Assembly (NCBI RefSeq): GCF_033807575.1
Contig: NC_084717.1
Span: 10,541,692-10,605,691 of the forward strand
Direction of reading: 5' to 3'
Origin: Cydia pomonella
Taxonomy: Eukaryota; Arthropoda; Insecta; Lepidoptera; Tortricidae
DNA length: 64,000 nucleotides
In this document: one piece after another, positions 1 through 12,200 of the stretch
How positions within the stretch are numbered: position 1 is the stretch's first letter
Layout: each line of letters begins with the position of its first letter
Program-made: the position numbers and the translations under genes
Notes under the pieces: model-generated
Databases searched by the model: none
What the model saw: the letters and a program-made list of their open reading frames with translations, nothing else
What the model was told of the DNA's origin: nothing

Positions 1-159
1 TCAAAAGTGTTTTTTAATAAAAAGATACGTCAAGATCGCTTTCCTTCTTTCTACAGCTAAAAAAAAGTATAGATAGTTACTAGCTTCCACCATTATTAGG
101 AAATTAATGAAAATAAAATTAAATGCAAAATATTCTGCGTCGGCAGCTTTTACGGGCTG

Positions 160-233
160 TTGGAGCGTGCTACGTGGGCGGCATTGTGGCCAGGGAACAG
201 TTAACATTCGGCAACCTAACTTCCTTCCTACGT
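160..233 (+). pseudogene. Decayed copy of ABCB10 exon 1746-1977 (5' part), copy A
   Basis: The stretch from about 166 matches the middle of the functional exon at 1746-1977, with the shared run GGCAACCTAACTTCCTTCCT. It has several substitutions, breaks off after about 70 bases and is not bordered by a usable acceptor. It is an exon relic in the intron upstream of the functional exon. Confidence 0.65.
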
Positions 234-236
234 TAA

Positions 237-648
237 TATAGTTTCTATTTTTCTCGGTGAGCTTCTACGGATTATCGTCTTATCTATTGTTTAAAAACCG
301 CAAAGGCGCGTGCCACTATGAAAAAATGGTCAGGCCGCATAGGTAGCGTTTATTGAATTACTACTCTATTGAGCACGGAATAAGATTCATTATGAACTAA
401 TACAGAATTCTAACAGAATAGCTGTCTGATCTCTATTGGTGCGTCTAAGGTAGGCGACTAAACGCTCTCAAACCAGCTTAACTTGTGACACTGCGATCCG
501 AAACAAAGATACGTATTCGAAGACCTCGCTTGCACTGGTAATGCGAGCGCACGGCTAGCTAGCGCCAAGGAAGCAATGTTATGTTTCACGAGGAGCAGGT
601 AAAAAACAGGGCCGGATTTTCACACAAATATATTTGGGTGGTTTTACG
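237..648. repeat. Left arm of a long inverted repeat
   Basis: About 412 bp is the reverse complement of 1151-1564 with only scattered mismatches. The outer ends are TATAGTTTCTATTTTTCTC and GAGAAAAATAGAAACTATA. No terminal motif of a known transposon family was recognised. Confidence 0.9.
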
Positions 649-1150
649 TTCTTTAATTTAAAGAGATAAAACATAACACTATTTAAATAGTAGGTACACA
701 TCTAACAGAATGGGTTTGTGTAATTACAATAATAACGAGATATACTCATTTTTATAATCAACTGTTTAAACCGTTGTTTGCTAATTTTAAACTTTAAACA
801 GGCTAATTTTAAATAAACAATAAAACAATGGTAAAATAGTAATAAATATGTATATCCATTCAACAATCCCGTACTACTAATGTTAAAATAGACCTATATG
901 TTATAATTATGTACACTAAAATAAAGATATTATTTACAATAGAGTACACATTTAGTAAAACATTTATACAAATTTATATTATGAGTCAACAAAAAAAAAG
1001 TAACATACCTATACATAATAGTGTATGCATAAAATAAATAAATATAAAACAAAATATGCATATCGTTTAGAGTCAAATCACGCTAACTCTTTCAAGCAAA
1101 CCATACAAACAGTGTCAGTTTGTTAGAAGTCTGAAGAGTTAGCGTTATTT
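649..1150. other. AT-rich spacer between the inverted-repeat arms, no gene seen
   Basis: About 500 bp of strongly AT-rich sequence forms the loop of the inverted repeat. No open frame, RNA gene or repeat motif stands out. Confidence 0.6.
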
Positions 1151-1564
1151 CGTAAAACCACCCAAATATATTTGTGTGAAAATCCGGCCCTGCTTTTTTT
1201 ACCTGCTCCTCGAGAAACATAACATTGCTTCCTTGGCGCTAGCTAGCCGTGCGCTCGCATTACCAGTGCAAGTGAGGTCTTCGAATACGTATCTTTGTTT
1301 CGGATCGCAGTGTCACAAGTTAAGCTGGTTTGAGAGCGTTTAGTCGCCTACCTTAGACGCACCAATAGAGATCAGACAGCTATTCTGTTAGAATTCTGTA
1401 TTAGTTCATAATGAATCTTATTCCGTGCTTAATAGAGTAGTAATTCAATAAACGCTACCTATGCGGCTTGACCATTTTTTCATAGTGGCACGCGCCTTTG
1501 CCGTTTTTAAACAATAGATAAGACGATAATCCGTAGAAGCTCACGGAGAAAAATAGAAACTATA
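1151..1564. repeat. Right arm of the long inverted repeat
   Basis: About 414 bp, reverse complement of 237-648. It ends 23 bp before decayed exon copy B. If transcribed with the ABCB10 pre-mRNA, the arms would fold into a stem of about 0.4 kb. Confidence 0.9.
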
Positions 1565-1587
1565 CTTTGAACCTTTGTTTTTTACAG

Positions 1588-1712
1588 ACCGGTCTTTCTG
1601 CAAACGTGATAAATTGATATTCATCCTAGTCTAGTCTTATACTACAGAGGCAGTATACTTGCCACGGAACACTTGACAGTCGGCAATGTCGGCATCCTAA
1701 CGTCTTTCCTAC
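1588..1712 (+). pseudogene. Decayed copy of ABCB10 exon 1746-1977 (5' part), copy B
   Basis: A TTTTTACAG acceptor-like end is followed by ACCGGTCTTTCTGCAAACGT, close to the functional exon start at 1746. Insertions and in-frame stops follow, and the copy ends after about 125 bp, just before the functional exon. It is a decayed tandem duplicate of the exon's acceptor and 5' part. Confidence 0.75.
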
Positions 1713-1745
1713 GTTTCTTTGATCAAGTCTTTCTTTTTTCTACAG

Positions 1746-4700
1746 ACCGGTCTTTCTGGCAACGTGATAATTATCCTAGTCCTGTACTACGGTGGCGGTA
1801 TGGTTGCCACAGAACAATTGACGGTCGGCAACCTAACTTCCTTCCTGCTGTATGCGGCGTACGTCGGCATCAGTATAGGAGGGCTGAGCAGTTTCTATAC
1901 GGAGCTGAATAAGGGGATGGGAGCCGCTACTAGGCTGTGGGATATTATTGATAGGGAGCCGGCAATACCTACCACAGGTAAGGAAGTTTCTCAAATGGTA
2001 AATATACTAAAACAAAATCTTCAGCCGCTCGCTATCCAAGAAGCCAGTATACGTATGTCGATGTCTTTGACACGCCCTACATCTCGAACAGCTGGATGGA
2101 TTTTGACAGATGAGGGTTTTTTTAACAGCAATATGGTTATCCAATGAAAGTTAGTAATAAAACCATTTGAAAAATATTTGTAGCAGTCGGGTTTTTGTTT
2201 TTATAATTAATTTACTTGTTTCAGTGACTTCATTAATTTTTCCTTTTTTTAATGTCGCGAACAACTGTATCACATTTTACTAAATAATTCATCTAACTTG
2301 TGGAAATGATCTAGGTAATGTTATTTCACCAAACTTTTTTGTTACAGGAGGCCTAAGGCCCAAAGAGCGCCCAAAAGGCGAGATAATCCTAGAGAACGTA
2401 AAGTTCGACTACCAAGGCGCCCCGCTACTGAAAGGCCTAAATCTACACTTGCACCCAGGACGGTCTTTAGCCCTAGTCGGTCGGTCAGGCTGTGGTAAAA
2501 GCACTGTAGCGTCACTTATATTGAGGTTATATGACCCTGTTGAAGGCAGGATATTGCTGGATGGAGTGGATATTAGGGAGTTGGATCCCGTGTGGTTGAG
2601 GAGTCATATTGGTTACGTTAGTCAGGTAAACATCCGTATAAGATTTTATTTAACTTTCCATGTTAGTTTGTGGCCATAAACCTGCATTTACATTGAAGCC
2701 CTAGTCGGTTGGTCAAGGTGCGGTAAAAGTATTATCATCAGTCATCACTTAAATTGAGGCTATATGATCCAGTTGAAGGCACGATATTGCTAGACGGAGT
2801 GGATATTAGGGAGATGAATGCTGTTTGGTTGAGGAGTATTATTAGTTATGTCAGTCAGTAAACATAGAAATTATTTTTTGGAATAGTTTCATATTACAAC
2901 GATAATCGTGCGAGCCAAATTTGAACATTTGGTTATATTTAGCATTTCATAAAAAAATTGTATGGGTACCTAAGTTCGTGCCTTGATAATTATGTTTTTG
3001 GGTATAAGATAATTGACACCTGATGTATGTTCTAGGAACCCGTGTTATTTAGTGGATCAATAAAGGATAATATTTTATACGGATCGTTAGATGAATTAGA
3101 AGATGCCGAAGAACTAAATGAGATGGATAAAGATAAGGTAAGTTCATAATCATTTGATCTCGCTCCTTTAAATTGTGGTATTTGATCAATCGATTGATTT
3201 TTTTTATATCCGAATAGTCAACAATGGAACTAAATCGTCGTATATCAGAGCTTTGAGAGCGTCTATTAGGACTGGGCATCCAGTATCATTTCGTCACGCG
3301 CAAGTATTTTTATATTCAATGCATTTTTTTTTCATATTATAGCATTATCGGTGCGAGCTGTTATATTAAAGAGTTATTGATAGTAGAAGAGATGTAGTTT
3401 AAGACGGAAGTGGAGGACACGCGCGAAATCACCTTTTCATACAAACGTAGTCCTCATTTTCCTCTCTGGATATTAACATTATTGAAATTATTTTGAGACA
3501 TTTTTGTATGAAATTTGTTTTTCGCTCCTATTTTTTTATAATAATACAAATATCGAAAAAAAAAAACAAACGTAGGGGCATAGCTATGGTACAAATTATG
3601 TTACAATATTTCCCAAAATGTCGATATCCAGAGAGGAAAATGGGGACTACGATTGTATGGAGAATCGGCCGTCCTCCTACCTCTTCAGAAAAAAAACGAA
3701 ACTAAGTTTGGTTTTGGTTGAAATAGATCACGCTGTATTGCGCCATTATGTTTTAGAAGCCCTGGTTTGTATAAAGTAAATTTTAGATAATCAGAGTTAT
3801 TTAGATAATTTGAGATATATACGATATATTGTATTGCGTACAGCGCCATCTACATCAGCTGTCAAATTCGAGGCACGAATTTTTATTAAGACTATATGTA
3901 CAGCCAGCGTCAAATACTTCGTAGCAGTCAAAGTAGCCAAATAGTTCGGTACACCATATATTTAGTATGGTGTACCGAACTATTTGGCCACATTGACTGC
4001 TACGAAGTATTTGACGCTGACTGTACAGTCTTAAGAAAAATATACGCGGTGAAATTGAATCGGTGATTAGGAACGATTTTTAGGTTTCCGTAGCCAAATG
4101 GCAAAAAACGGAACCCTTATAGATTCGTCATGTGCGTCTGTCTGTTCGATTATGTCACAGCCACTTTTTTCTAATTCAGTAATCGACGGTGATCACAATT
4201 ATTTATCACTAACACAACTAAGTTCATTTTTATCATACACGTTTTGTTTAAAGAGTTTCAAACCTCTATGGACTCTATCCAAAGTAACACCCACAAAAAA
4301 CCAAAGACTTATGTGCACTTAAGTTATCATTGTTTTAGAAAATGCCAGCGTGGCTAGCAGCAGCGCGGACAGCACATTTACATGAGCTGGTTCGCGGCGG
4401 CGCCGGCAACGGATGGTCGCGCAGTGTGGGCGCGCGCGGCGGACAGCTCAGCGGCGGACAGAAGCAGCGCGTGGCTATAGCGCGTGCCATTGTCAAGGTA
4501 ATACTTACAGGGGGCAGAAGAATAGACAACACAGTAGTGAAACTATTTGAGACCGAACAGCACAATTACACAACCTAGTTCCGAGTGTTGTCAACAACTG
4601 TTGGTCGCGCAGCGTTGGTGCACACGGCGGACAGAAGCAACGCGTCGCCATAGCGCGTGCCATCGTCAAGGTGATACTTACAGGTGGCAGATCAGTGAGT

Positions 4701-7700
4701 TAGCAGAATGGTTAACACAGGTGGCAGCAGAAGAGAGACCATAGTAGCGAGACCATTATTTTTGATCTCGTACGTCGTTGTTGAGGTACGTCTCGTACGT
4801 CGTGTCTCGTACGTGACACATTTACATGGGCTAGTGCGTAGCGGCGGCCCTAACGGATGGTAGCGCAGTGTGAGCGCGCCGGCGGACAGACACAGTGCGT
4901 CGCCATAGCAGGTGCCATCGTCAAGGTAAGTACCTTGACGATGGGCAGATCAGTGAGTTATTATTATTATTGTAGTTTGTGGGCCTTTGATTGCCACGTC
5001 GAATCTATTGTGACAGCCCTTTAAAGTTCATTATTGATGCCCGTTGAATCCAGGAAATTCCAGGTTCTTTAGGCCGTAATGTTCTGTACCTCATAGGGTT
5101 GCAATACGTGCCGCCCTAAGTGGGTACTTCTTTTTGACATTAGTGGTCCACAGGAGCAGAGAATGTGCATTGCAGTCTCCTCTGACTCATGGCAGAACCT
5201 GCATGTCGCGTCTTGTTTCTTTCCAATTTGAAACATGTGTTTGTTCAATTTACAGTGTCCAGTCAAAATTCTGGTCACCGCGCAGGCTTTGTGTCTTTTG
5301 AGCCCTAGAAGCTCCTTAGCAGTTTTGCTGTTGAACCCTTTGATTAGAGCTTTCGAGTGTTGTCCTTTTACGAACTTCCACCAATCGTTTGCCCAGATCA
5401 GTGAGTTAGCAGAATGGTTAACGCAGTGAGGCAGCAGAAGAGAGAACTTAGTAGTGAGACCATTTGATCTGGCACGTCCAGACAGAACCACGACACCACA
5501 TGTACACGAGCTAGTGGGCGGCGACAGTGCTGTGCTGCCACCAGCCAGTTCAATGACTCATTTTGAAATTACCATAGCATAAACAATTTAATGATATTTC
5601 AATGGAAAAATTTCGTGGCTACCGGGCCAAATCAGCAATTGTGCTAAGCGGCATCGCCTGAAACAAAAGTGTATACTGACTGCACTTACTTACCATACTA
5701 ATTTAAGTTCGAAAAAATTATAGACTTTCAAAGGCAACTATTAGGTTCTCGGAAACTATTAGGTCTACAAAGACAATTCTACTGTGAAAAAGTACTATAA
5801 AAAACTAGTCCTTTAAAAAACTGCCGAGTTCGTCGTGTGCTGAGTTTGTCTTCGAAACTTTTAAAACTCTGGAGACCTAAAAAATTAAGTTCAATATTTT
5901 GGACCCAATTCCAAAGAGGACAAAGGGCCGGTATTTTTTTTATCCCATTGTTTATTTGTTGTGGTTTTAAATATTCAATAAATATTACACGGGTCATAAG
6001 TTGAATTGTGCACGACATTGAAAGATCTATGTAGGTATGACATCGTCGGTATTTGACTTCGACATTGTTTTAAAGTAAATAATTACAAAACCAAATCGTT
6101 CTGTAAATGAATTTATTTTTATTTATTATCAAAACAAAACCAATAGCAATTATCGAACACGCAAAGATACAATTACAATAAATTAATGTGATGTACCTAT
6201 AAGTATACAAATACTGTGACGCTATGACACACCCACAACTAAGAGGACTCTGAATTTGATATGTAGACGCCACTGGCCAAGTTAATTGGGTTACGAACTA
6301 AAAACAATTAAAGTTAAGGTAGTAAATTTTTATGATTAAACATGAGCTTATTGAAATGTATAAGATCTATCTTATACATTTTTAATTGATAGAAATTAAG
6401 CACGTATAATTTAAGCAGGAAGCCAAACAATCATAACTTATTATTTGTGAAAAGGGTATACTTAATATGAGATCGCTTATGCAATTTAAATCAGATTTTG
6501 CTAATTTAATTAGCGGTATTATCTATAGGTACCATTAATTTTAAAATTGTTAATAATTAATTGAATTTAAATACGTAATTGAATTACGTAACGTAAATTT
6601 AAATACAGAGCTGAAAATCCTAAGATTTAAAATTATTTTTATCTGGTTCTTTTTTTAATAAACAACTCTGGCAACTTGAAGATTTGGGTAAATGTTGACA
6701 TTGATATTAGATAAACACTACGCAACTAGGCAAGTTCAAAGTCCACCTCCAAAATAATCGATAACATTATCTCAGACTCAGGGTGGTGATATATGCAGCA
6801 CTTCGCCCTATCGTTAATAGCGTAATTTACAACCCTGCTTAACATGTCGCTGATAACTCGGCCCTATCGCATCATGCATCACTTTAGGGTTACGTTACTA
6901 TGCATTTTATTATACCCGGATATCGTAAAAAAATTTGGAAGAAAACATACGCACCATACACGTCAATATCACCGGACATATCGAATACCTAATACCTTTG
7001 TACAGAATGACACATTTTTAAAGGGTATTAAAAATTTCTAATAGTCTGGTAGAGGTTTCTGTCTAATACCAAACAACCAGAATATGTCGACACATATTCT
7101 ATATAATATGTCTCGACAGACACTTGTCAACAATGTTCCCAAAGAAATTAGCCGAACAAAAAGCTATGATATTGATTTTAATACCCAACTGATTAAAGCC
7201 TACTGGCATCTACAATAAAAATAAAAATATTTTTATTTTCTTTATTGTTTAAGGTGCCTACGTTTTCTACGTCTACGTCTACGTTTTCTAATAGTCTGGT
7301 AGAGATGTCTGTCTATTACCAAACAACCGGAATATCATAGTATGCCGAGATACTTTCTCAACATTGTGTCCAAAGAAATTAGGCGAACAAAATGCTCTGA
7401 TATTGATTTTGTTACCTAACTAATTAAAGCCTACTATTTTTTTTTGTTCCAGAACCCAAAAATCCTCATCCTAGACGAAGCTACCTCAGCGTTAGATACG
7501 TTTTCCGAATACCTAGTCGATAAAGCACTGAAAAACATAAGCAAAGACCGTACCATGCTCACGATAGCGCACCGATTGAGCACAATTCAGTCCGCCGACG
7601 AAGTAGCGGTACTCGACGGCGGAGTGATTGTCGAAAAGGGGCCTTATGCAGAACTCATGGCCAAACAGGAGGGCGTTTTCAGAGAAATCATCACGCATCA

Positions 7701-7776
7701 GCGATTATCGAAAAAGCCTCAAGAAGCGACGAATGTTAATGGAACAGTCACAAATATCAGTGGCAATATCGTATAA
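1746..7776 (+). CDS. ABCB10: ABCB10-type mitochondrial half ABC transporter, 3' half (5' end outside window)
   Basis: Five exons splice in frame: 1746-1977, 2348-2625, 3036-3137, 4339-4497 and 7453-7776 (stop TAA). All have GT-AG borders and matching phases (1, 0, 0, 0). The first encodes the end of the transmembrane domain (VGISIGGLSSFY, as in ABCB10 proteins). The second carries the Walker A loop GRSGCGKST and the Q-loop region (IGYVSQ). The fourth carries the ABC signature LSGGQKQR. The last has Walker B ILILDEATSALD and the H-loop IAHRLST. The family exports substrates across the inner mitochondrial membrane as a homodimer and is linked to haem and redox metabolism; the substrate in insects is not settled. 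Motif order and spacing fit one complete nucleotide-binding domain. The exon 3/4 junction region (NEMDKDK-KMPAWL) is less conserved and its exact splice sites are the least certain. The gene runs in the same direction as the synthetase downstream. Assignment to ABCB10 rather than another half transporter is from family resemblance only. Confidence 0.88.
2690..2870 (+). pseudogene. Decayed tandem copy of the ABCB10 Walker A exon 3' part plus intron start
   Basis: The sequence from about 2695 repeats the last 160 bp of exon 2348-2625 (Walker A region to the donor), followed by the same intron start (GTAAACAT) with one G of the donor lost. Small indels destroy the frame. Period against the parent is about 229 bp. 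Confidence 0.8.
3411..3679. mobile_element. Miniature inverted-repeat element in ABCB10 intron
   Basis: Inverted arms pair GTAGTCCTCATTTTCCTCTC (from about 3446) with GAGAGGAAAATGGGGACTAC (to about 3651), with weaker pairing extending outward to GAGGAC/GTCCTC. No coding capacity. Family not identified. Confidence 0.6.
3898..4026. mobile_element. Near-perfect palindromic MITE with GTACAGTCAGC-type ends
   Basis: The element starts GTACAGCCAGCGTCAAATAC and ends with its reverse complement GTATTTGACGCTGACTGTAC. The two halves pair almost base for base around an AT centre. Elements with similar GTACAGTCAG ends occur at 14279-14504 and 54841-54925. Confidence 0.8.
4600..4690 (+). pseudogene. Decayed copy of the ABC-signature exon 3' part plus intron start, copy 1
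   Basis: It repeats the end of exon 4339-4497 (GCGGACAGAAGCAACGCGT, then GCGTGCCATCGTCAAG) followed by a mutated donor and the intron start ATACTTACAG. The LSGGQ codons are partly deleted. It lies downstream of the functional exon. Confidence 0.8.
4764..4815 (+). repeat. Short tandem CTCGTACGT motif cluster
   Basis: Several CTCGTACGT/GGTACGT units occur within about 50 bp between two decayed exon copies. Function unknown. Confidence 0.5.
4815..4935 (+). pseudogene. Decayed copy of the ABC-signature exon plus donor, copy 2
   Basis: A second downstream copy of exon 4339-4497: CATTTACATGGGCTAGTGCG, a stop-containing middle, then GTGCCATCGTCAAG with an intact-looking GTAAGT donor. A third scrap (ACATGTACACGAGCTAGTGG) is visible at about 5497-5520, after the LINE insertion. 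Confidence 0.75.
4946..4960. repeat. Target-site duplication of LINE insertion (left)
   Basis: CAGATCAGTGAGTTA, identical to 5394-5408, flanks the LINE fragment. Confidence 0.85.
4961..5393 (-). mobile_element. 5'-truncated non-LTR retrotransposon (LINE) C-terminal fragment
   Basis: On the minus strand the frame encodes LTGHCKLNKHMF followed by CRFCHESEETAMHILCSC, the cysteine/histidine motif at the C-terminal end of many insect LINE reverse-transcriptase ORFs. The 3' end (low coordinate) carries an (AAT)n tail. The copy is truncated at its 5' end (5393) and flanked by a perfect 15-bp duplication, so it inserted by target-primed reverse transcription. Clade (jockey, I or R1 type) is not resolved. 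The longer open frame running to 5491 includes non-LINE flanking sequence. Confidence 0.85.
5394..5408. repeat. Target-site duplication of LINE insertion (right)
   Basis: CAGATCAGTGAGTTA, identical to the copy at 4946-4960. A similar string at 4688-4702 belongs to the duplicated exon-intron segment. Confidence 0.85.
5521..7452 (+). other. ABCB10 last intron, no gene; contains an intronic duplication
   Basis: Non-coding AT-rich intron. The block at about 7037-7205 is repeated at about 7286-7436 (about 248-bp period, roughly 85-90% alike, including TAATAGTCTGGTAGAG and AAAGAAATTAG). The second copy leads directly into the acceptor of the last exon. Confidence 0.6.
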
Positions 7777-9256
7777 ATTGTATATTTAAATTACGAAATT
7801 GAATGTGATATACCAGATTACTTTTTATTCCAATTTAGTTTTAGACTGTTGGTTGGTATTTTTAAAAGTTGGCGAGTTTACGTCAACGTTTTAAAGAAAA
7901 TTTATCATAATTTGGGGAGTATAGGATTTAAATAAATGTGATCGCATTTGGGTATTGTGTTTGATATTTTCGAAACACACACCGTGCAGTAAAATTGATT
8001 GTTTTGTTATAAGGATAAATTGTGTTAGTAGCACTATTAAAAACAAACTGAAGGTGAAACTGCAATGAATTTTATTCAAGCTTTGAAACTATCTGACTCG
8101 TTTCATGAAGCAATCGAATCTTGAAACACTTTTTGCCTAATCACTTGATTAGCTCTAATCACATCTGAGAAAATGATCAATCAACTTTACAACGAAAATG
8201 TTGTTGTCCAAGATAAGAAAACTTACGCCAAGTTTAAATTTAGATAGTATTTCTCTTTCTAAGATAATAATAGAAGACTTGTTGACCTGCAAATTTGTTT
8301 ATGAATTTGCTAGTGCAGTATTTATCAGAATAAATATTTCTGAATGGACCGGCTAAAGTTTTTAATTGTTGTAAGTTATATAATTGTATAAATTTAAACG
8401 GCGCTAGAACTTGCATGCAATATTCGATTCATCACTTCAGAGTACAATAATTTCAGTCGTTCTACCAAATACCGCAATATAACTAAAATTGCATTAGTTC
8501 TTGATCCGTATAAATGGCACTGTACATAATGTCAACTCTTCTACCATTAGCAAACTGACAATAGTGCTATTAGTAAAAATAATTAGTAAATTATTATCTA
8601 AGCGTAGGTATATATATGCCTACACCTACTTATGTCGCTCAGATTTGTAAATATTCATGAGTATAGTAATTTTACAGTAAATCTGTATTAAAATTTAGTT
8701 TGTCTTGTTTCCTGATAGATCTTTATAAAACTGAGCGTAACATTACTATACGACATACATAGACAAGAGATAAGGTATAATTACGATTTCAATGAAAAAA
8801 ATGTGTTCAAATCGTATTTGATTTTTATTTATGACAGTTCAATATGTATTTTTAGTCTTTACAAGTTACAATATAAACGGGTAGCGGAATATTTTTGTCT
8901 GAAACAAATAAATGGTTGTTGTTATTTTTATAATGTATTATCATTTTGACGTAAATCTTTTTATCTAAAAATTCAGAATTGTTGTTTGTTTTTACGGGTT
9001 TCAGCTAAAATATAGAAAGAGTTGGACCTTGCCCCCGCGGGCGTGCGGCCGTCAGACTCGACTCGTTCCAATCACACCCAAAGCTAAAAAACCAGTATAA
9101 GAGCGTTATCTAGTTTCGCATAATCATTATGGATTGCGAGGTTACGATTATACTGGCTCATCCAAGAACTCTCGCTGCAACCAAAGGAAATACTTGGTCT
9201 GCGCTCGCGCCGCACATTCGTACGCCGCTCCTTCCCGCGAAAACTCGCGCGCAACC
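7777..9256. other. 3' UTR of ABCB10 and upstream region of the acyl-CoA synthetase
   Basis: No coding sequence supported. The part next to the ABCB10 stop is presumably 3' UTR; AATAAA candidates occur at about 7930 and 8330. The stretch at about 9025-9060 (TTGCCCCCGCGGGCGTGCGG) is more GC-rich than its surroundings and may mark the synthetase promoter or 5' UTR. No TATA box was assigned. Confidence 0.5.
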
Positions 9257-12200
9257 ATGTCTCATTTGAAAGTTTTGCGCGGCAATTTTGTAAAGATCCT
9301 AAACTCTCCCCCTAAATTGACCCGTAAAACTAAAATACTTCGGAATGTGTTAAACAACAGGTGCTTCGCTACGAAGGCTGCCCCTGTCGTCGAGGGCAAG
9401 TATTTGACTTCGACATGGGGTGAGATTGAAATCGGGAAAGAAACTTTGACGGATTACGTGTTTCGGGACGTCGAGTTATGGTCGGATAAGCCTTGTGTGG
9501 TGAGTGCTTTTAATTTAATACTTCTATTTGTATACTATAAGTTTTTCTTGTCTTATTCCTTTAGGTTTAAAAAATCCGCTGTTTTTAGGGTTCTGCATTA
9601 TTAATTTCGTGTTCAAAATACTCCTGCGTAAGTAAATATGAGTACCTAGTTATTTTGCAGGAATTTAATTAATATGAGCGTGCGACGAACTAAATGCAAG
9701 CAATGCATCGAATAGTTAATCAAACAGCGGCAAATGAATGCACGTGCATAGCGTGCATTGCATTGCTCCGATCATCAATTTAGTTATTTACATGCAGTAC
9801 AAAGTTCACTGCTCCGCCATACGGATACGAGATAATTATAAATAGTCCCTATCCGAAGGTTGAGGCTACGGTATAACGCTTTTGGCAGCCACGCGGCGGT
9901 CTTGACAAAAAAATACAACATAACATTATAACATCTCTTCCGCAATTTTTATGCACCAAGGTAGCATCGGTGACATGCTTGTAATGTCCACATAACGAGA
10001 CCGTTAATTATGTTTAAAACGTAAGGCCGCCTGCAATGATCTCTGAAAGTTCCAGCAAACTTGTTATTATTTTTCGACCTCTCCAGCAGGGAGCGTGTTA
10101 ACATAATCAATCTGCCGTGATATTTTGCGCCCATCTGTTAACTACTAAAGTGTACACATTTTTTCATGTTAAATAAATGCATCCTTATTGACGAATTCGT
10201 TCGCTCGCTTCGTTTTGTTTGAAACTAAGATAATGACCCAGTTTCCGTATTTCGACCATCGGGCAGTCGGTAAATTAGGGGAAATGGGTGAAATCAATTG
10301 TTATGTTATGTTGTATCAAAGCAGAGTATAAATACAAGTCTTGTAATTTTTCCAAAGTCCTACTCCAGGCATAACTTTCCCAACTTTTAATACCAGTCCG
10401 CATACTCGTATGTGTGTATGTCGGTTAGTCTAGCGTCCTATTGATAGCGTGGCGCAAACCCAGTGACTGTAAATAAACAGACCCACTAGACTTCACGCGT
10501 AGGTGTGTAGTAATTGCTGATTAGTCAGTCGCAAATAGATAATGCAACTAACCCGCACAGTGCATATGCCGACTGCAGTTTGCCAGCTTTATTGCATATT
10601 TTGCAAGGTTTCGTGTCGTAACTTATCAGTTTCCTGTGCAATTAGAGCATCATTGATAATTTTCGTTATTATCATGAAAAATACATTACAGTCCACAGCC
10701 GGAAAGTAAGAGATTGACGACTGAGTTCGATTTAATGATACCTTCCTGCGTGTTGGCTTTGGACAGACTTCAAAAGTATCAGTTTCTAACGCATATATAA
10801 AAGGGATAATATTTTATTTTATCCTTTTTGAAGTCGTTTTTTGTCCTATAATAAATGACAGATTTCAAAAAGTAGCGGCGCTATATATGTATACACTCGA
10901 AACGCCACACCTTTTTCCCGGCTGTCTTTTTGCGGTTCATTAGGTAACATATGTTTGGGAATTGTTTCAAAGTCGTTTACGCGGGATGGAATATTGCCAA
11001 TTGAAATCGGTAGAGTAAGAATCGGATATCTCAATATCAAAGGTTACTGACCATTGGCCCGATTTGTAATGCTATCTTGGAATTTGACTGAGATTATTAG
11101 TTTCTGGCTATTTACTTATTTATTTATATATTCGTATTGTCTATTTAAGTCTATTAGGTCGGTTCCTGCTTAATACCCGCATATCTACTGAGTCTCTGTA
11201 GAGCATATAAATGTGTTTTTTTGTGAAGTATGTAGTTATCAATATCCAGTTAGGTAAGTCAGGTTTATCAACTACGTATTATGCCACAGAAGCATACCTG
11301 CTTCAGTGGTATTAATATAAAAAATAAATAATAGAAAAAAAAATGACTATAATATACTTTTCCACAAGACAAATCCGCTGAATGGCATTTGCACTGACAA
11401 TGTTTTCTACTTTCAAATTATCGCCGAGCTTTCGTAGAGCTACGCCGACTACGACTTACGCAGGTCGGGGAAAAATAAATGCGTGACGTGAAATCCACTA
11501 GGTGGGTCACTGGCGCAAACGTTTACCGATAAACGAATAGTAATAAAATACATTGCGAAGACAGATATAATATCAGAGTATAGATTAAGGTAATTTTAAA
11601 TTAGGCAAGTGTTACCAAGATAATTAAATAAATCTTCTTAAAACACTAATCTTCTAAAAAACTAAAAGTCCTAACTCTATGGCAATAAAAATATTCAACA
11701 AAATCAGTAACGAAATAAATAACACGAAGTCCGACAATGAATTCTTTAAAAAACTAAAACATCATCTCATGTAAAAAGCTTATTATACAATAAATGATTT
11801 TTTTAACGACCAATAATTGCAATTAATAAAGTACCTATACAATAAATAATAATTATATAATATCTTGTACAAAAAACCCGATCTCCTCTTGAATAAACTG
11901 TTTGCTGCGCCCTTCAGGGTGTCACGTTTTATACAATTCTATTTAATAGGTTTAGATACAATGTGATATGCAATAAAGATTATGAGTATGAGTATAAGTA
12001 AATCCTTACTTCCATTCCGCTGTGCAGCAACCTCGTACGCTTTTTTTAACGAAATAAGCTGAAACGCGACAAGCGTTTACACCGCACAGCAAACTGTACT
12101 CAATAACATTTTTCTTGTATGCATGAATAAATTGATCTCGAATGTGATCTGCTTGCGTCACGCGACCGACGTATGACTTTGCCGTTATGTTACGATTTAG

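Noticed and set aside
5409..5491. Extension of the LINE protein frame up to 5491
   Set aside because: The 15-bp target duplication at 5394-5408 marks the end of the element; the extra codons are flanking intron that happens to be open.
9134..9256. Longer N-terminus for the acyl-CoA synthetase starting at 9134
   Set aside because: The added residues have no similarity to the family, and the Met at 9257 begins a plausible mitochondrial presequence. The upstream part is more likely 5' UTR.
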